35,535 nucleotides of DNA. Origin: an archaeon (lineage in GTDB: Archaea; Thermoproteota; Nitrososphaeria; Nitrososphaerales; Gagatemarchaeaceae). The notes beneath the pieces were generated by a model that saw only the letters and a list, made by a program, of their open reading frames with translations, did no database searches and was not told the origin of the DNA. The DNA is taken from the NCBI GenBank assembly GCA_021796515.1, contig JAKACC010000007.1, positions 1 through 35,535 of the forward strand. Reading direction: 5' to 3'. Every line of letters starts with the position of its first letter. Position 1 is the stretch's first letter. Below, piece by piece: positions 32,246 to 35,535 of the stretch. Position numbers and translations under genes: made by a program.

Positions 32246-32319
32246 CCGCCCTTCCCCCGCCATGCCGGTGACCTGCGAGACAGACGGCCCGTTAGGCCCT
32301 CAATGAGGCTAGGTCCCAG

Positions 32320-32703
32320 CTACGGGGTGGGCGCTCTGGCTTCCAGGCCATACTTGGTTCCCATCTTCCTCTGCAGTTCCCTGACCTCCCTGATCCTCCT
32401 TGCCATCCTCCTCTGGAACAGAAGGTCCCTCACCCCGGCATAGCACCAGAGCAGTGATACAGCGAGGCTCGCCAACCCGACGGCCACGAGGCCGGGGTCT
32501 ACCAGGTTCACGTGCGGCTTCGTCACGCCGAGTGCATAGGGGAGGATAACAAGCTGGACGAAGTAACTCAGGGCGAAGTATGCCCCGGCGACGGTGGCGA
32601 TGATGGCAAGAGTCCTGATCCTTCTCCCTCCCATCTCGAGATGCTGCATGAACTCTTCCTGCAGTTCTATGATAGAGACCCCAGGGTCGCCATTTTCAGA
32701 CAT
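32320..32703 (-). CDS. Small membrane protein with two helices and coiled ends
   Basis: This 127-residue protein has an acidic N-terminus with a helix (SIIELQEEFMQHLEM), two membrane helices (TLAIIATVAGAYFALSYFV and VAVGLASLAVSLLWCYAG) and a basic C-terminal helix (RRMARRIREVRELQRKM). No family is recognised. ATG 32703 is used because the TATA (minus strand, ggttatatgc at 32725-32734) is centred 26 bases upstream; an ATG at 32721 would overlap it. It resembles small scaffold or regulatory membrane proteins common in Nitrososphaeria, but this is only an impression. Confidence 0.75.
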   Translation of the reverse strand: MSENGDPGVSIIELQEEFMQHLEMGGRRIRTLAIIATVAGAYFALSYFVQLVILPYALGVTKPHVNLVDPGLVAVGLASLAVSLLWCYAGVRDLLFQRRMARRIREVRELQRKMGTKYGLEARAPTP

Positions 32704-32750
32704 GTCTTCTCTGTTCCCCATTCTGCATATAACCGACGCTCACAAGTTGT

Positions 32751-33086
32751 TCATCGTTTCTCAGAGAATAGCAACTTCAGGGCGAAGTCGAGGTGAGACA
32801 GGGCCTCCATCCCCCTGGTGGTGATGGAATACTCTTCATGCCCGCCGACCGGTTCGACCCTGACCAGGCCCCCCGCGGCGAGCAACCCCATGTAGTCCGG
32901 GAGCCTGTCGTAGGGGATGTTCGTGACTCGTGCCAGCCTCGAGGGGATCTGCGGACCTGACGCCAGGGCCCGGAGGAGCTCCCAGCATATCACGGTCGTG
33001 TCCCTGTTCTTCAACGGCCCGCTTGACAAAAGAGGGACGATATGAACGAATTGCGCTCTCAAAACGAGAGCACAACTTGAGAGCAC
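32751..33086 (-). CDS. Winged-helix protein
   Basis: This frame of 111 residues contains a winged helix (WELLRALASGPQIPSRLARVTNIPYDRL in outline, then GLLAAGGLVRV, and a wing EEYSITTRGMEAL), resembling small archaeal regulators that control neighbouring genes. The conserved part starts around residue 28. The true start is unsure: GTG 33086 puts the repeats at 33055-33088 inside the gene; TTG codons at 33062 or 33029 would exclude part or all of them. It is divergent from the degenerate-ATPase operon and probably regulates it or itself through those repeats. Confidence 0.72.
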   Translation of the reverse strand: MLSSCALVLRAQFVHIVPLLSSGPLKNRDTTVICWELLRALASGPQIPSRLARVTNIPYDRLPDYMGLLAAGGLVRVEPVGGHEEYSITTRGMEALSHLDFALKLLFSEKR

Positions 33087-33088
33087 AA
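33055..33088. repeat. Repeat cluster before the degenerate-ATPase operon
   Basis: The sequence holds a perfect inverted repeat gctctc-aaaac-gagagc (33055-33071) and a second copy of its right arm: gagagcacaa occurs at 33066-33075 and 33079-33088, a 13-base period. It lies just upstream of the TATA box (33103-33110) of the plus-strand operon and at the start of the winged-helix gene, so it is a candidate operator. Confidence 0.6.
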
Positions 33089-33102
33089 ATCGTGCGTCAG
33101 CG

Positions 33103-33110
33103 CCTTAAAC
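33103..33110 (+). promoter_or_regulatory. TATA box of the degenerate-ATPase/RecA-paralogue operon
   Basis: The element ccttaaac is centred 26 bases before ATG 33133. Read on the other strand it is gtttaagg, about 21 bases before the GTG at 33086, so it may serve both. Confidence 0.5.
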
Positions 33111-33132
33111 CAAAGGCACCCTCGCGGGGCTG

Positions 33133-34356
33133 ATGAACGAGGTCGCCGGCTGGCTAGGCTATTCCCTGGACAGGCCAGGGGGGCGGATAGGGGTGAGGGG
33201 GCTCGGCGACAGGGTCCTCCTCCTCGGGAGGCAGGCAGGCAGACTCGCGTCGCTTTACTCCTATTCAGCGGCCGAGGCGGGGATGAAAGTGGCTGTCCTC
33301 GACGTCGACGGCTCTGTCTCTCCTGACGTCCGCGGATACTACGACACATACGACTACAGCTCGATGCTGTACGAGGCGTTCCGCCTGGAGGGGGAGGACG
33401 CCATGCACGGGCAGCTCGTGGCGGGCGCCTACGCCGCCGCCCTCGACCTCACGCCAGAGGAAGAGGCGATCCTTTCGGCAGCGCTGCAGAAGCTCTCAGC
33501 GCAGAACGACCTGGCCACGCCCACCTCGCTCTACGACGCCCTCGGAGGGGTAGAGGGGTTCAGGGGGTTCTACGTAGACAAGCTGAGAGGGAGGATCGGT
33601 GCGCTGAAGCTCCTCGACGCCACCAGGGCGGAACCCTTCGACAGGCTGACTTTCGAAGGCGCCCTGGTAGATTTCTCTTCCGCTCCCTATCCACAGGCGG
33701 CCGAGCTCGCTGCCTGCTTGTACGTCGCCAAAGTCCTCTATACGGCGAGGTCTTCGGCCTTCCGCTCCGATGCGCTTCTGGTCACAGGGGCTCACCGGAT
33801 CTTCAGGAGCCTGACCAGGTTCCAGCACTCAGGGAGGCTGATGGCGCACCTCCTCGAGTTCCCCGCCCCCCTGGTCCTGGCCACGCAGATCCCCGCGCTC
33901 ATGAACGACCGCCTCCTAGAGTCCATGCCTGTCCGGGTCTACTCGAGCGAGGCGTGGAATGCGAGGAGGAACTGGAAGCAGGCGGCGGCCCTGGCATGCT
34001 CGTTCATCGTCTGCGATGACAGGTCGGGGGCGTCGTCGGGGTTCGTCCCCCGCTTTGTCAGGCCGAAGCGCCCCGCTGAAAGCCCGGCCAGGCCAGGGAC
34101 TCATGTCGTGGTGAACCGCGGGCTGACGAGGACCATCCTCGAGGATGTCGTGAGGTTCGACACGGCCAGCAGGCAGTCGGTGGTGATGTATCTATCCGCC
34201 ATGTTCCTCGCGTCAGACGTGGAGGCAGAGCTCGACCGGCTCCATTCGGGAGGGTTCCTGATCCTGGAGCCCAAGGAAAACGGGTCGGGTCCGAAGATAT
34301 TCGCATACACGGTGACCGAGGCCGGAAGGCGCCTCCTCCGGGGGATGACTGAATGA
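33133..34356 (+). CDS. HerA/VirD4-like ATPase relative with degraded nucleotide-binding motifs
   Basis: This 407-residue protein looks like an inactive member of the HerA/VirD4 ATPase group. The strand-loop-helix where Walker A belongs reads LLLGRQAGRLAS (29-40), with no GKS/T. The Walker B place reads DALLVTGAHRIF (213-224), where HerA-like proteins have DEAHR. The downstream segment VLATQIPALMNDRLLESM (248-265) still looks like the sensor and arginine region of that family. The C-terminus (about 345-407) is a likely winged helix. A RecA-family gene overlaps its end by four bases. It is plausibly a DNA-binding or regulatory partner of that recombinase; this is inference and the fold assignment is by eye. 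Confidence 0.72.
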   Translation: MNEVAGWLGYSLDRPGGRIGVRGLGDRVLLLGRQAGRLASLYSYSAAEAGMKVAVLDVDGSVSPDVRGYYDTYDYSSMLYEAFRLEGEDAMHGQLVAGAYAAALDLTPEEEAILSAALQKLSAQNDLATPTSLYDALGGVEGFRGFYVDKLRGRIGALKLLDATRAEPFDRLTFEGALVDFSSAPYPQAAELAACLYVAKVLYTARSSAFRSDALLVTGAHRIFRSLTRFQHSGRLMAHLLEFPAPLVLATQIPALMNDRLLESMPVRVYSSEAWNARRNWKQAAALACSFIVCDDRSGASSGFVPRFVRPKRPAESPARPGTHVVVNRGLTRTILEDVVRFDTASRQSVVMYLSAMFLASDVEAELDRLHSGGFLILEPKENGSGPKIFAYTVTEAGRRLLRGMTE

Positions 34357-35363
34357 TCGAGCACATCAGGACCGAGTGCGCAGCCGTTGACGGGCTCACG
34401 GACGGGGGGCTGGCGACCGGGACAATCACCCAGATATTCGGTGAGAAGGCCCTCGGAAAGAGCATAATCTCTTTCCAGGCTGCCTGCTCCGTCGCCGCCT
34501 CGGGAGCGAGCGCTGTGATACTCGACACCGAGCAGTCCTACTCCAGCTACCTCGTCCCTTACTGGAAGGACAGGATGTCCAAGAGGTTCGGGAAGGAGTT
34601 CAACGTGGCCGAGGTCAAGCTTGAGAGGGCTCCGAAGGCCTCGCCGAAGAGGAGGCCCGTCACGCGCGGGGAGCTCATCAACGCCGTCGACGGCGCGCTG
34701 AGTCACCTGGGGGTGTCGTACACGGACGCACACCTCGGCGCAGTGGCTGACATATTCTCCCCCGACTTCAAGGTAGAACTCCCTCAGAAGGGGCCGTCGG
34801 TGCTGGTCTTCCAGACCCCCGAGGTTGTTGACCTCCTGAACCTCCACGGCATCGACGCGGCCAAAGAGGTGTCGAGTGGCGGCAGGGTCGAACTGAAGAT
34901 GAGGCAGACCCCAACATACCAGTCGGCCCTCCACCACATAGTCAGAGAGACCGGGGCCAGGCTCGTGATCTACGACTCCATCTCGGCCCCTTTCAAGTCC
35001 TCCTTCCCGAGCACCCAGGACCTCCCCGCCAGGAGCGCCGGCCTCGCCATGCTGCTGGCGCACGCCCAGCGCCTCTGCATCGAATTCGGCATAGCGGTAC
35101 TGGTGACCAGCCACGTCTCCATCGACCCCATCAACCCTTGGGACAGAATCCCTTACGGCGGGATCATACTCGGACACGACGCCAAGTTCTCCCTGGAGCT
35201 CACGAAGTCCCGGGCGTCGCGGAACAAAGACGGTAATCCGATGGCGATGAACCCCGACGAGAAGGACGCGTGCACCAAGGCGTTCTGGGCTGCGAGGCAC
35301 CCGGCCCTGGAGGAGTACTCGAGGTTCGCCTATGCCCGCCAGGACGACGAGGGGTTCCACTGA
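34353..35363 (+). CDS. RecA-superfamily ATPase, RadB-like recombinase paralogue
   Basis: This 336-residue protein has a RadA/RadB-type core: GGLATGTITQIFGEKALGKS with Walker A at 30-37 (K36), VILDTEQSY (55-63), Walker B LVIYDS (204-209), a loop VTSHVSIDP where RadA has TNQV, and the closing YGGIILGHDAKFSLELTKS motif. There is no N-terminal helix-hairpin-helix domain, as in RadB. About 100 residues (85-187) are inserted between the first and second halves, without resemblance to the family. Such paralogues assist RadA in recombination repair. It overlaps the previous gene (ATGA) and the next one (TGATG), so three genes are coupled. Confidence 0.85.
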   Translation: MIEHIRTECAAVDGLTDGGLATGTITQIFGEKALGKSIISFQAACSVAASGASAVILDTEQSYSSYLVPYWKDRMSKRFGKEFNVAEVKLERAPKASPKRRPVTRGELINAVDGALSHLGVSYTDAHLGAVADIFSPDFKVELPQKGPSVLVFQTPEVVDLLNLHGIDAAKEVSSGGRVELKMRQTPTYQSALHHIVRETGARLVIYDSISAPFKSSFPSTQDLPARSAGLAMLLAHAQRLCIEFGIAVLVTSHVSIDPINPWDRIPYGGIILGHDAKFSLELTKSRASRNKDGNPMAMNPDEKDACTKAFWAARHPALEEYSRFAYARQDDEGFH

Positions 35364-35535
35364 TGGGGTGGGGAGCGCGAATGCTCGCGGTCTTAGCGGG
35401 GCTAATCGCCCTGGGTCTTGGCGCGTGGCCCATCTTCCTGCTGGCCCTGGTCTACCTCGTCTACTCCTTCCGTAAGCCGGGGGCCCAGCGCGCGGTCATA
35501 CTCAGGCAGCAGGTCCTGGCGAGGCCAGATCGGAA
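35363..35535 (+). CDS. Membrane protein, 3' partial
   Basis: The ATG overlaps the stop of the RecA-paralogue gene. Fifty-seven codons are visible: one hydrophobic hairpin or single long helix (MLAVLAGLIALGLGAWPIFL, then LALVYLVYSF) followed by a basic segment (RKPGAQRAVILRQQVLARP). No family can be named. The last nine bases match a sequencing adapter, so the final three codons may not be real. Confidence 0.55.
   Translation, partial: MGWGARMLAVLAGLIALGLGAWPIFLLALVYLVYSFRKPGAQRAVILRQQVLARPDR
35527..35535. other. Adapter-like sequence at the right edge
   Basis: The final nine bases, agatcggaa, equal the start of the common Illumina adapter (agatcggaagagc). Their position at the very edge suggests leftover adapter rather than genome. 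Confidence 0.45.

Noticed and set aside
33066-33088. Start of a CRISPR-like or integron-like repeat array
   Set aside because: Only two copies of a 10-base unit occur, with a 13-base period in a promoter; this fits an operator better.
1-35535. CRISPR array, tRNA, rRNA or insertion sequence
   Set aside because: No regularly spaced repeats, T-loop/anticodon patterns, rRNA signatures or transposase genes were seen; the only mobile elements supported are the two inteins.

Overview
The window looks like a chromosomal segment of a high-GC archaeon, most likely from the TACK side (Nitrososphaeria/Thaumarchaeota-like). Supporting genes are an ESCRT-III/CdvB protein, a group II chaperonin (thermosome), the NurA-HerA pair, a RadA/RadB-like recombinase, geranylgeranyl reductase, and TrmB and HxlR regulators. 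Archaeal-type TATA boxes are centred about 25-32 bases before many ATG, GTG or TTG starts, which implies mostly leaderless mRNAs. The lineage is inferred from gene content; no rRNA or tRNA gene was found.

Layout. 1-4746: the end of a membrane protein with a CPTC motif, then nuoA-nuoB-nuoC-nuoD of complex I. NuoB carries an intein exactly between the two adjacent cysteines that ligate cluster N2. 4923-8014: an EamA exporter, an MscL channel, a CdvB paralogue and a TrmB-type regulator. 8067-10718: a geranylgeranyl reductase split by a second intein with a lower-GC sequence; it shares one palindromic TATA box with the divergent TrmB gene. 10745-15717: an F420/flavin split-barrel protein, TetR, thermosome, pterin carbinolamine dehydratase, three small unknown proteins and a nucleotidyltransferase-fold protein. 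16100-19608: nurA-herA for DNA end processing. 19823-22736: a CoA-binding protein and a cell-surface cassette (55-residue membrane protein, DUF4349-like/PKD protein, membrane-anchored HTH protein, Ser/Thr-rich anchored protein).

22747-26642: HxlR regulator, a second split-barrel protein overlapping a cytoplasmic HtrA-type protease, then a methionine pair (MetE-like and MetF-like). 26683-32703: sugar nucleotidyltransferase, ABC-2 drug/lipid exporter, small membrane proteins, an arginase-family enzyme with an altered metal ligand and an inverted repeat around its TATA box, and a 14-helix MFS exporter. 32751-35535: a winged-helix protein, a HerA/VirD4-like ATPase relative whose nucleotide-binding motifs are degraded, a RecA-family ATPase with an insertion, and the start of a membrane protein.

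The most striking points are the two inteins placed in catalytic or cofactor motifs of respiratory and lipid enzymes (one with an apparently decayed homing endonuclease, one with both catalytic acids intact), the degenerate-ATPase/RecA-paralogue operon, and several compact divergent promoters with operator-like repeats. The last nine bases match the start of a common sequencing adapter, so the right edge should be treated with care.
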